Part shown: positions 30,432 through 38,361 of the stretch, piece after piece
Position numbering within the stretch: position 1 is the stretch's first letter
Layout of the letters: every line of letters starts with the position of its first letter
NCBI GenBank assembly: GCA_963821885.1
Contig: CAWGFN010000004.1
Span: forward strand, 186,001 to 250,000
Origin: Oleiagrimonas sp963821885
GTDB taxonomy: Bacteria > Pseudomonadota > Gammaproteobacteria > Xanthomonadales > Rhodanobacteraceae
Direction of reading: 5' to 3'
DNA length: 64,000 nt
Notes under the pieces: model-generated
Told to the model about the DNA's origin: nothing
The model's input: only the letters and a program-made list of their open reading frames with translations
Database searches by the model: none
Program-made: the position numbers and the translations under genes

Positions 30432-30812
30432 TCAGGCCGCCTGCTTGGGAATGGCGGTATTGGTGTGGGTGATGCGGTTGTCGGCGTCGACGTACACCAG
30501 CTGCGGCTTGTAGTCGGCCAGCTCGGCCTGGTCCAGGCCGACGAAGGCGGCGATGATGATCAGGTCGCCGGCCTGGGCGCTGCGCGCGGCACTGCCGTTG
30601 ACGGAGATGATGCCCGAGCCTTCCTCGGCGCGCAGCGCGTAGGTCACGAACCGCTGGCCGCTGTTGATGTTCCAGGCATGAATCTGCTCGTACTCGCGGA
30701 TGCCAGAGGCATCGAGCAGGTTGCCGTCGATGGCGATCGATCCCTCGTAGTGCAGCTCCGCGTGCGTCACGGTGGCGCGGTGGATCTTGGCCTTGAGCAT
30801 GTTCAGGTGCAT
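30432..30812 (-). CDS. panD: aspartate 1-decarboxylase
   Basis: 126 aa pyruvoyl enzyme making beta-alanine from aspartate for pantothenate synthesis. The self-cleavage site is Gly24-Ser25 (HYEGSIAID). The catalytic N-terminal motif KAKIHRATVTHAEL and the C-terminal INGAA-like SVNGSAARSAQAGDLIII are normal. Last gene of pcnB-folK-panB-panC-panD. Confidence 0.96.
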   Translation of the reverse strand: MHLNMLKAKIHRATVTHAELHYEGSIAIDGNLLDASGIREYEQIHAWNINSGQRFVTYALRAEEGSGIISVNGSAARSAQAGDLIIIAAFVGLDQAELADYKPQLVYVDADNRITHTNTAIPKQAA

Positions 30813-30896
30813 GACGTCGCCTCGACGGGTGCGGGTCGGGAAAAACGCGCATTATAGCGGCTGCGCGTGGCGCCTGCCGCCCGCTTCCGGCCGCGT

Positions 30897-31742
30897 TCAG
30901 TCCAGCAGCAGGTTGTCGATCAGGCGGGTGCCGCCCAGTCGCGCGGCGATCAGCGCCACCAGGCCCTCGCGCTCGCCGGGTTCGGGCCGCGAGAGGTCGG
31001 CGCTGCGGCGCACCGCGGCGTAGTCGGGCTCGAAGCCCAGCGCCTCCAGGCGCTTTCGCGCGGCGCGCTCGACCGCGGTCGCGCTGCGGCCCTCGGCAAC
31101 CTCCCCGCGCATCCACTCTAGGGTCTGGTGGATGCCGGTCGCGCGGCGACGTTCGTCGGCCGACAGATACTGGTTGCGCGAGCTCATCGCCAGGCCGTCC
31201 GCCTCGCGCACGATCGGCGCGGCCAGCACGTTGACCGGCAGGCCCAGGTCGCGCACGAAGCGCTCGATCACGCGCAACTGCTGGAAATCCTTCTGCCCGA
31301 ACACCGCCACGTCCGGCTGCACCATGTTGAACAGCTTGCACACCACCGTCGCCATGCCGTCGAAATGGCCGGGGCGATGCGCGCCCTCGAGGGTGGCGGT
31401 CAGGCTGGGCACCTTGACCTGCACGGCGTCCTCGGTGCCGAACGGGTACATGACTTCCACGCCGGGCGCGAACAGCAGGTCGCAGTCGTGATCGGCCAGG
31501 CCGGCCTGGTCCCGGACCAGGGTGCGCGGGTAGCGCTCGAAATCCTCGCCGGGGCCGAACTGCGTCGGGTTCACGAACACGCTGGCGACGACCCGGTCGC
31601 AACGCGCGCGCGCCTGCTTGAGCAGGGAGTAGTGCCCCTCGTGCAGGTTGCCCATGGTCGGCACCAGGCCCACGGCCTGGCCGCTGGCGCGCCAGCCCCG
31701 GATGACGGCGCGCAGCGCCGGAATTTCGGTCACGGTCTGCAT
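30897..31742 (-). CDS. panC: pantoate--beta-alanine ligase
   Basis: 281 aa. Joins pantoate and beta-alanine using ATP. Adenylate-binding motifs MGNLHEGHYSLLKQA (HxGH) and SSRNQYLSADERRRA (KMSKS-like) are intact. Its gene lies 21 bp after panB and 84 bp before panD. Confidence 0.96.
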   Translation of the reverse strand: MQTVTEIPALRAVIRGWRASGQAVGLVPTMGNLHEGHYSLLKQARARCDRVVASVFVNPTQFGPGEDFERYPRTLVRDQAGLADHDCDLLFAPGVEVMYPFGTEDAVQVKVPSLTATLEGAHRPGHFDGMATVVCKLFNMVQPDVAVFGQKDFQQLRVIERFVRDLGLPVNVLAAPIVREADGLAMSSRNQYLSADERRRATGIHQTLEWMRGEVAEGRSATAVERAARKRLEALGFEPDYAAVRRSADLSRPEPGEREGLVALIAARLGGTRLIDNLLLD

Positions 31743-31763
31743 GCTGGAAGGAGGTCCTTTTCC

Positions 31764-32585
31764 TCAGTACTGATGCTCGGGTCCGGGGAAGCGCCCGGTG
31801 CGCACCTCGTCGGCGTAGGTACGCATGGCCTCGACCACCGAACCCCGCCCCGCCAGGAAATCCTTGCTGAATTTCGGCCGCTTGCCCGGCGTGATGCCAA
31901 GCATGTCATAGACCACCAGCACCTGCCCGTCGGTGTCCGCGCCGGCGCCGATGCCGATGGTGGGAATACGCAAATCGCGGGTGATCCGGGCCGCCAGTGC
32001 CGCCGGAACCGCTTCCAGCACCAGCACGTCGGCGCCGGCCGCGGCGACGGCGTGCGCTTCGGCCAGGATCCGCTCGGCCACATCGTGCTCGCGACCCTGC
32101 ACGCGATAGCCGCCCAGCCGGTGCACGGACTGCGGCGTCAGGCCCAGGTGCGCGCAGACCGGCACGTTGCGCTCGACCAGTGCCTCGATGACGCCGCACA
32201 CGTGGCCGGCGCCCTCCAGCTTCACCATCGCCGCGCCACCTTCGGCCATCAGCCGGCGCGCCGCTTCCAGGGCATGCCCGGGGTCGCGATCGGACATGAA
32301 CGGAAGATCCGCCACCAGCAGCGCGCGCGACAGCCCGCGCGACACGGCCGCGGTGTGGTACACCGCCTGGTCCAGGGTCACCGGCAGGGTACTGGCGTGG
32401 CCCTGCACCACCATGCCCAGGGAGTCGCCGACCAGCACCATGTCCACGCCCGCCTCGTCGGCACGCGCGGCAAAGCTGGCGTCGTAGGCCGTCAGCATGA
32501 CGATCTTGCGGCCTTCGGCCTTCATGGCGCCCAGGCCCGGCACGGTGACGGGTTTCGGCGCGGGGTCGGCATTCTGGGTGTACAC
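31764..32585 (-). CDS. panB: 3-methyl-2-oxobutanoate hydroxymethyltransferase
   Basis: 273 aa, makes ketopantoate from ketoisovalerate with methylenetetrahydrofolate. Characteristic segments: MLTAYDASFAARADEAGVDM, VLVGDSLGMVVQGH, and the metal-binding IGIGAGADTDGQVLVVYDMLG. Starts at ATG 32585, downstream of folK; the folate link matches its cofactor need. Confidence 0.96.
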   Translation of the reverse strand: MYTQNADPAPKPVTVPGLGAMKAEGRKIVMLTAYDASFAARADEAGVDMVLVGDSLGMVVQGHASTLPVTLDQAVYHTAAVSRGLSRALLVADLPFMSDRDPGHALEAARRLMAEGGAAMVKLEGAGHVCGVIEALVERNVPVCAHLGLTPQSVHRLGGYRVQGREHDVAERILAEAHAVAAAGADVLVLEAVPAALAARITRDLRIPTIGIGAGADTDGQVLVVYDMLGITPGKRPKFSKDFLAGRGSVVEAMRTYADEVRTGRFPGPEHQY

Positions 32586-32648
32586 GTGGAAACGTTCTCC
32601 GGATGACGCGTGACGGAAGCTTGCGGCGGGGCGTTGGGCCCCGCGAAT

Positions 32649-33137
32649 TCATGGGGTCGCGGGCAACCGCTTGCAAGCACGGGAGTCGAGGCGTTCGAGC
32701 AGCGCATCCACCCGCCCCTGCCCCGGCACCTCAAGCCGCGGCGCCAGCTCGGCCAGCGGCAACAGCACGAAGGCGCGCTCGGCCATGCGCGGGTGCGGCA
32801 GGGTCAGGCCGGATTCCTGCAGCGTACGGTCAGCGTACAGCAACAGATCCAGGTCCAGGATGCGCGGACCCCAGCGATGTCCGTCGCGTCGGCGCCCGGC
32901 CGCCTGCTCGACGGCCAGCAGGGCCTGCATCAGGGCCGCCGGAGCCAGCGTCGTGTCCAGCTCGGCCACGGCATTGATGAAGTCGGGTTGGTCGGTGACG
33001 CCCCAGGGCGGCGTGACATACAGGGACGAACGGCGCAGCAGCTGCGTCTGCGGCAGGGCCGCCAGCGCCGCGAAGGCGGCGTTGACCTGTGCTTGCGGGT
33101 CGTCCTGGTTGCTGCCCAGGGCCACGAAGGCACGCAT
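32649..33137 (-). CDS. folK: 2-amino-4-hydroxy-6-hydroxymethyldihydropteridine pyrophosphokinase
   Basis: 162 aa, folate synthesis. Motifs ALGSNQDDPQAQVNAAFAAL at the N-terminus and RWGPRILDLDLLLY (HPPK signature) are visible. Begins 3 bp after the pcnB stop: the usual pcnB-folK pair. Confidence 0.96.
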   Translation of the reverse strand: MRAFVALGSNQDDPQAQVNAAFAALAALPQTQLLRRSSLYVTPPWGVTDQPDFINAVAELDTTLAPAALMQALLAVEQAAGRRRDGHRWGPRILDLDLLLYADRTLQESGLTLPHPRMAERAFVLLPLAELAPRLEVPGQGRVDALLERLDSRACKRLPATP

Positions 33138-33140
33138 GCC

Positions 33141-34476
33141 TCACTCCGCCTTGCTGTCGCCCGAGGTCTTGCGGCCACCCCGGCGACGGCGGCGGCGCTT
33201 GCGTGCGGGCGCCGGCGAGCGCGCGGTGGTGCCCAACTGGGTGGCCAGCTCGCCTTCCGGCGTCTGCTGGGCCGAGGTCCACCACTGCCCCAGCTCGCGG
33301 ATCTCCTCCGACTCGCCCGCGCGCAGCAGCAGGAAATCGTAGGCGGCGCGGAACCGTGGGTGCTCGAGCAGACGGAACACCCGCTTGCGCGTGCGCTGGG
33401 TCAGCCGCGGCTGCAGCGTCCAGATTTCTTCCATCATGTGGGTGAAGCGGCGCGGAATCGCCACGTGCTCGGCCTGCGCGGCCACCACGCGGTGGGCGGC
33501 GCGCTGCCAGGCGATGGACGGCGCCATGCCGTCCTCGATCAGGGCCAGGGCCACTTCGCGCACCTCGCCCCACAGCAGGACCGCGAACAGGAAGGCCGGC
33601 GTCACCGGCTTGTCCTCGGCCACCCGCGCATCGGTGTTGGCCATGCCCTGCTCGATCATGTCCAGCAAGCGCCGTGTCGCCGGCATCCAGCGCCCGCGCG
33701 GTGGCCGGGAACAGCGGCGCCAGCAGGCCATGGTGGCGCAGGGTGCGGAAGCTCTCGAGCGCATGCCCGGCCATGAACATCTTCAGCGATTCGTCGAACA
33801 GGCGCGCCGGCGCGGCCTGCTCCAGCAGCGGCGCCAGCTCGGCGAACGGCGCGGCGGCGGAGGGGTGGATGTCGAAGTCCAGCTTGGCGGCCAGGCGCGC
33901 GGCGCGCAGCATGCGCACCGGGTCCTCGCGGTAGCGCGTCTCCGGGTCGCCGATCAGGCGCAGCACCCGGTCCTGCAGGTCCTGCATGCCACCGACGTCG
34001 TCGAGCACGCTGAAATCGGCGATGTCGTAGTACATCGCGTTGACGCGGAAGTCGCGGCGCATCGCGTCTTCCTCGATGCTGCCCCAGATGTTGTCGCGCA
34101 CGATCCGCCCATCGACGATGTGGCGATCGCCGTCGCCGGACTCGCCCGTGCCGCGGAAGGTGGCCACCTCGATGATCTCGCGGCCGAACACCACGTGCGC
34201 CAGACGGAACCGGCGGCCGATCAGGCGGCAGTTGCGGAACAGCTTGCGCACCTGCTCCGGAGTCGCGTCGGTGGCGATGTCGAAGTCCTTGGGCTGGCGC
34301 CCGAGCAGCAGGTCGCGCACCGCCCCGCCGACCAGCAGCGCGCGGAAGCCGGCTTCGTGCAATCCGTAGAGCACGCGCAGGGCGGCCTTGCTGATGTGAC
34401 GGCGGGAGATGCTGTGCTGGTCCCGCGGAATGACATGCGGGCCGTGGACGGGGTCGGTCGGTATTTCGTGATTCAA
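33141..34476 (-). CDS. pcnB: poly(A) polymerase PcnB (apparent 1-bp insertion, TTG start)
   Basis: Adds 3' poly(A) tails that promote RNA decay. The N-terminal nucleotidyltransferase core is clear: LVGGAVRDLLLGRQPKDFDI, then ATDATPEQVRKLFRN. The frame breaks near 33667-33668; deleting one A (CAAGCG to CAGCG on the plus strand) joins it to the C-terminal half (LLDMIEQGMANTDARV onward) for 444 aa. Lysine/arginine-rich tail RKRRRRRRGGRKT is normal for RNA binding. The start is TTG 34476 with GAGGAAG 8 nt upstream; E. coli pcnB also starts at a non-AUG codon, which limits expression. Confidence 0.92.
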
Positions 34477-34506
34477 GCGGTCGGCTTCCTCGAAGCTCCG
34501 TGGGCA

Positions 34507-34534
34507 TTGCCCGAAGGCACATTTCCGTTATACT
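34507..34534 (+). promoter_or_regulatory. sigma70 promoter of tRNA-Glu
   Basis: TTGCCC, 16-bp spacer, TATACT, followed by a GC-rich discriminator (ACCGCGCC) typical of stringently controlled stable-RNA promoters. It starts 21 bp before the tRNA. Confidence 0.75.
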
Positions 34535-34554
34535 ACCGCGCCTCGCGCCATTGC

Positions 34555-34630
34555 GCTCCCTTCGTCTAGTGGCCTAGGACACCGCCCTCTCAAGGCGGGA
34601 ACACGAGTTCGAGTCTCGTAGGGAGCGCCA
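34555..34630 (+). tRNA. tRNA-Glu (anticodon CTC)
   Basis: 76 nt with encoded CCA. The acceptor GCTCCCT pairs with AGGGAGC; anticodon stem-loop CCGCC CTCTCAA GGCGG gives CTC, reading GAG. The body is close to the E. coli tRNA-Glu sequence. It is divergent from pcnB. A perfect hairpin GCGATCA-TCCC-TGATCGC follows at 34641-34658 without a T-run. Confidence 0.96.
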
Positions 34631-34640
34631 CTTATTCTTT

Positions 34641-34658
34641 GCGATCATCCCTGATCGC
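34641..34658. repeat. hairpin downstream of tRNA-Glu
   Basis: Perfect 7-bp palindrome GCGATCA/TGATCGC around TCCC. Its loop sequence resembles that of the GGCCA-TCCC-TGGCC palindromes in the adjoining 123-bp repeats. Confidence 0.6.
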
Positions 34659-34715
34659 CGTAACAGCAGCTTCGCGGCCAGCGTCTCGATGGTCGATTCT
34701 CTGGGGCGTACGAGC

Positions 34716-35004
34716 GGCCATCCCTGGCCGCACTGCTCGAGAAGCGTCGCCCGGATCCTCCCTGCGAACATCCCGAAAAGCATCCTTCCGGGTCATGGCG
34801 AGCGGCACGGTTCCCGCTCGCGAGTCGGCACCGGAAGCGGCCGCCCGTGGCCGCACTGCTCGAGACGCGTCGCCCGGATCCTCCCTGCGAACATCCCGAA
34901 AAGCGTCCTGCCGGGTCATGGCGAGCGGCACGGTTCCCGATCGCGGTCGGCATCTGGAAGCGGCCGCCCATGGCCGCACTGCTCGAGAAGCGTCGCCCGG
35001 ATCC
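34716..35004. repeat. 123-bp tandem repeat (2.35 units)
   Basis: Two full units of exactly 123 bp (34716-34838, 34839-34961) and a partial third (34962-35004). Each starts with a palindrome GGCCATCCCTGGCC or variant and continues through GCACTGCTCGAGAAGCGTCG. A further partial copy is at 35149-35182. The units differ at about 10 positions. Because 123 is a multiple of 3, open frames run through on both strands; I see no gene. The repeat ends before the fdxA start at 35210 and contains no T-run terminator. Confidence 0.85.
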
Positions 35005-35148
35005 ACTTCACGGACGTTCGAACTGCCTCCGGTTCGCGGCAAACATGTGGAACCCTTCGGCCGTGATGTGCGCGATCGGCCCTGGTCGCATCAGTGGACG
35101 ATTCCTGGCGAGTTTGGGATCATGGCCGTCTGACAGAGCACCAGAGCC

Positions 35149-35182
35149 GGCCATCCGTGGCCGCACTTCTCGACAGCGTCGT
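35149..35182. repeat. partial copy of the 123-bp repeat
   Basis: GGCCATCCGTGGCCGCACTTCTCGACAGCGTCG, matching the first 34 bp of the 123-bp unit, 28 bp before fdxA. Confidence 0.75.
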
Positions 35183-35209
35183 CGCAGCCAACATCCGGGA
35201 ACTAATTCC

Positions 35210-35533
35210 ATGACCTTTGTCGTCGTCGACAACTGCATCAAGTGCAAGTACACCGATTGCGTCGAGGTGTGCCCTGTCGATGCCTTCCACGAAGGCCCCA
35301 ACTTCCTCGCCATCAACCCGGACGAGTGCATCGACTGCACGCTGTGCGAACCGGAATGCCCGGTCAATGCGATCTTCCCCGAGGACGATGTCCCCGCGGG
35401 CCAGGAGCATTTCACCGCCCTGAACGCGGAACTGTGCGAAACCTGGCCGGTGATCACCGAGCGCAAGGATGCCCCGGCGGATGCCGCCGAGTGGGAAAAC
35501 AAGCCCAACAAGCTGCCGCTGCTGGAACGCTGA
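35210..35533 (+). CDS. fdxA: 7Fe ferredoxin FdxA
   Basis: 107 aa electron carrier with one [3Fe-4S] and one [4Fe-4S] cluster. The first motif CIKCKYTDCVEVCPVDAF (Cys 9, 12, 17, 21) and the second CIDCTLCEPECPVNAI are as in Azotobacter ferredoxin I. The C-terminal 50-residue extension is typical of this class. Transcribed alone behind the 123-bp repeat region and ahead of a bidirectional terminator. Confidence 0.95.
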   Translation: MTFVVVDNCIKCKYTDCVEVCPVDAFHEGPNFLAINPDECIDCTLCEPECPVNAIFPEDDVPAGQEHFTALNAELCETWPVITERKDAPADAAEWENKPNKLPLLER

Positions 35534-35560
35534 CCGCGTACCGTCCGGGCAGCGGACACG

Positions 35561-35586
35561 AAAAAAGCCGCCCGCGGGCGGCTTTT
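35561..35586. terminator. bidirectional rho-independent terminator (fdxA / bamC-like)
   Basis: AAAAGCCGCCC-GC-GGGCGGCTTTT with A-run on one side and T-run on the other; serves the convergent fdxA (+) and bamC-like (-) genes. Confidence 0.9.
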
Positions 35587-35613
35587 AGCTGATCGACCCG
35601 AGGGACTTCCGGA

Positions 35614-36183
35614 TCAACCGCCGAGGCGCGACTTCAGCGCATTCATCAGCTTGGCGACCTGCTGCGGGTCGCCGGAGGCACGCACTTCGCTGCCGCCGCC
35701 CGCGGCCGGCATCACCCGCACCGTCACGTTGGCCACCGGCTCGCCGGAACCACCGCTGCCCGCGGTGCCATCCGCGCCCTGCGGATTCTGCGCGTTGCTG
35801 AAGTGGCGCTGCAGGAAGCCCTGGCTGGACCCGATCTTGATCTTCGAGTCCATCGCCACCTGGTAGGTGTGGTCGTTGTCACTCTGCGAAACGACGCTGC
35901 CGATATCGCCGTTGCCCAGAGCCAGGCCGACCCGCTTGTAGGCGCTGTCGACATCGCCGTTCAGATGCAGCGCGTCGCGCGTGGAAGCCGTCGCCGCCTC
36001 CTCGTGGTCGGCGTTGACGGTGGGGATGGCCAGGGCTTCGCTGACATTCGGGCGATCCAGCTGCGGCGGGATCTCCAGCGGATTTTCCTGCCGGGCCTTC
36101 TTCCAGGTCTTGTCCGAATGGAACAGGCCGCATCCGGACAGCATCAGGGTGCCCAGCACCATGGCGACGATGATTTTCTTCAT
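35614..36183 (-). CDS. bamC: BamC-like outer membrane lipoprotein
   Basis: 189 aa. Signal peptide with lipobox MKKIIVAMVLGTLMLSGC, so lipidated at Cys18. The segment after it (WKKARQENPLEIPPQLDRPN) resembles the N-terminal region of BamC/NlpB that contacts BamD. Position directly after dapA is the same as E. coli bamC. It is much shorter than E. coli BamC (344 aa), lacking one or both helix-grip domains; the C-terminal part (TYQVAMDSKIKIGSSQGFL) may be a single one. I infer a role in the BAM complex. Confidence 0.65.
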   Translation of the reverse strand: MKKIIVAMVLGTLMLSGCGLFHSDKTWKKARQENPLEIPPQLDRPNVSEALAIPTVNADHEEAATASTRDALHLNGDVDSAYKRVGLALGNGDIGSVVSQSDNDHTYQVAMDSKIKIGSSQGFLQRHFSNAQNPQGADGTAGSGGSGEPVANVTVRVMPAAGGGSEVRASGDPQQVAKLMNALKSRLGG

Positions 36184-36206
36184 GAGTTTATCCGTTGCAA
36201 TTCGAT

Positions 36207-37097
36207 TCAGTCCGCAAGCGCGGGCGCAAGACGGGCCAGTGTATCGCGGATGGCGTCCCGCGCCGAGGCGTCATCCAGGACTTCCAGCGGAAGCCGCAGG
36301 CTGCCGTCGCCGATGCCGAGCATCGACAACCCGGCCTTGACCGGGATCGGGTTGGGCGCGCAAGCCAGCGCGGCCAGCAACGGCGCCAGGTCCCGGGCAT
36401 GCTGCCGGGCCGTGTCCGCGTCACCCGCCGTCGATGCATCGCACAGGGCGCGGAAGGCCGCCGGCACCAGGTTGACCACCACCGAGATGGTGCCCGCGGC
36501 GCCGGCCAGCATCGCCTCGGCGGCACTGTCGTCGTCACCGGAGAGATAGACGAAATCCGCGCGCGCAAGTTCCGCGATCGCATGGATGCGCTCGGGCGTG
36601 GCGACGGCCTCCTTGAGACCGATGATGCGCTCGTGCTCGCGCAGCCGCGCCACGGTATCCGGCTGCATGTCGCAGGCGGTGCGCGTGGGCACGTTGTAGA
36701 GGATCACCGGCAGGTCGCCGCGTTCGGCCACCTCGGTGAAATGGCGCACCAGGCCGTGCTGGGTCGGACGCACGTAGTACGGCGTCACCACCAGGGCGGC
36801 ATCGGCGCCCAGCGAGGCGGCATGGCGCGTCAGGTGCACGGTCTCGTCGGTGCCCGCCGCGCCGGTGCCGGCGATCACCGGCACCCGGCCGTCCACCCGC
36901 TCGACCGCGAATGTCAGCAGGCGACTGTACTCGTCCGGTTCCAGGAAATGCGCCTCGCCGGTCGATCCGGCCACCACCAGCGCCTGGGTCCCGCCCTCGA
37001 TCTGGTACTCGATCAGGCGCGCGAAGGCGTCGAGATCGACCTCGCCGGCGGCCCGGAACGGCGTCGCCAGGGCACAGATGCTGCCGTGTGGTTTCAC
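36207..37097 (-). CDS. dapA: 4-hydroxy-tetrahydrodipicolinate synthase
   Basis: 296 aa, first committed step of lysine and meso-diaminopimelate synthesis, condensing pyruvate and aspartate semialdehyde. Visible: GSTGEAHFLEPDEY near residue 45, the Tyr of YNVPTRTACDMQ and the Schiff-base Lys of RIIGLKEAVATPERI. Upstream of bamC-like and divergent from gcvR, the E. coli arrangement. Confidence 0.96.
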   Translation of the reverse strand: MKPHGSICALATPFRAAGEVDLDAFARLIEYQIEGGTQALVVAGSTGEAHFLEPDEYSRLLTFAVERVDGRVPVIAGTGAAGTDETVHLTRHAASLGADAALVVTPYYVRPTQHGLVRHFTEVAERGDLPVILYNVPTRTACDMQPDTVARLREHERIIGLKEAVATPERIHAIAELARADFVYLSGDDDSAAEAMLAGAAGTISVVVNLVPAAFRALCDASTAGDADTARQHARDLAPLLAALACAPNPIPVKAGLSMLGIGDGSLRLPLEVLDDASARDAIRDTLARLAPALAD

Positions 37098-37213
37098 TGC
37101 ATGAACTCGCGGAAGGAAACGTCGGCGATGTTACTTGCGGCCTTGTCTCGCGGGCAAGTAAGCTCGGAGCAGGCGCCGCCAACAGCGGTGGCGCCGGCTC
37201 AACCCAGGTGCCC

Positions 37214-37783
37214 ATGGTCTTGAACCAAAGCAACGCACAGCGTCCCGGCGGTGAAAACCAGTTGCTCGTGCAGACGCTGTCGCCGTCCTCGCGCTCGCCC
37301 CTGATGTCCCTGGTCCGCCGCATCGCCGATGCCGGCTGCAATCTCGCCGACACCCGCGTGTCCACGCTGGGCAACGACGTGTGCGTGATCCTGCTGGTGC
37401 AGGGCAGCTGGGACGCGGTGGCCAAGCTGGAATCGGCGCTGGACAAGCTCGCCCGCGACAACGGCGAACTGCACCTCGTGCATTACCGCACCCAGCCGCG
37501 CGGCATGCAGGCGCACCTTCTGCCGTACATGGTCGAGATCGTCGCCGCCGACCGCAGCGGCGTGCTGGCCGAGGTCATCGAATTCTTCGTCCACAACGGC
37601 ATCAGCATCGAGCAGCTCAACTCGATGCGCTACCAGGCCATGCAGACCGGCGCCGGCATGTTCCAGGCGCAGATCACCGTCGGCATTCCCGCCGACAGCC
37701 ACATCGCCAGCCTGCGCGACGACTTCCTGGAGTTGTGCGACCGCCTCAACCTGGACGCCATCATGGATCCGGTGAAATTCTGA
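37214..37783 (+). CDS. gcvR: glycine cleavage system regulator GcvR-like (two ACT domains)
   Basis: 189 aa. Two ACT domains: about residues 16-90 (LMSLVRRIADAGCNLADTRV) and 100-183 (EIVAADRSGVLAEVIEFFVH). No DNA-binding domain. In E. coli GcvR binds glycine and GcvA to control gcvTHP. Divergence from dapA and location before bcp reproduce the E. coli neighbourhood. ATG 37214 chosen as the first in-frame start near the domain. Confidence 0.85.
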   Translation: MVLNQSNAQRPGGENQLLVQTLSPSSRSPLMSLVRRIADAGCNLADTRVSTLGNDVCVILLVQGSWDAVAKLESALDKLARDNGELHLVHYRTQPRGMQAHLLPYMVEIVAADRSGVLAEVIEFFVHNGISIEQLNSMRYQAMQTGAGMFQAQITVGIPADSHIASLRDDFLELCDRLNLDAIMDPVKF

Positions 37784-37805
37784 ACTGCAACACGAGGAGC
37801 ACGCG

Positions 37806-38267
37806 ATGATCGAAGTCGGCAAGAACGCACCCACCCTGGAAGGCGCCACCGGCGACGGCGGCACCCTGTCGCTGAAGGCGCTGCGCGGCAAGTGGGTCGT
37901 CGTCTACTTCTATCCCAAGGACAACACCCCCGGCTGCACCACCGAGGCCGGCGACTTCCGCGACCTGTACGCGACCTTCAAGCGCCGCGGCGCCGAGATC
38001 GTCGGCGTGTCGCGCGACTCGGTGAAATCGCACGCCAACTTCGCCGCCAGGCACGAGCTGCCCTTCCCGCTGGTCTCCGATCCGGACGAGACCTGGTGCA
38101 AGGCCTTCGACGTGATCCACGAGAAGAATCTCTACGGCAAGGTGCACATGGGCGTGGTGCGCAGCACCTTCCTGATCGACCCGGACGGCAAACTGCAACA
38201 CGAATGGCGCAAGGTGAAGGTTGCCGGACACGCCCAGGCCGTACTGGACGAAATTCCCACGAAGTGA
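37806..38267 (+). CDS. bcp: thioredoxin-dependent peroxiredoxin Bcp
   Basis: 153 aa. Peroxidatic Cys44 in FYPKDNTPGCTTEAGDF. The second Cys of E. coli Bcp, five residues later, is absent (replaced in TTEAGDF); another Cys is at 98 (ETWCKAF), as in some xanthomonad Bcp proteins. It reduces hydroperoxides in the cytoplasm. It lies 22 bp after gcvR. Confidence 0.94.
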   Translation: MIEVGKNAPTLEGATGDGGTLSLKALRGKWVVVYFYPKDNTPGCTTEAGDFRDLYATFKRRGAEIVGVSRDSVKSHANFAARHELPFPLVSDPDETWCKAFDVIHEKNLYGKVHMGVVRSTFLIDPDGKLQHEWRKVKVAGHAQAVLDEIPTK

Positions 38268-38361
38268 ACACCCCGACTCTCCATCGACCTGCCTGCCGCG
38301 GCCCGATCCGCGCGCGGGCCGCGTCGTGCTGCCCGTTTACCACCACCTGCGAGGTTCGTGC

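Noticed and set aside
34632..35042. Open frame of 136 codons through the 123-bp repeats
   Set aside because: The 123-bp period is a multiple of 3 so frames stay open on both strands; no start with ribosome binding site, no protein-like composition.
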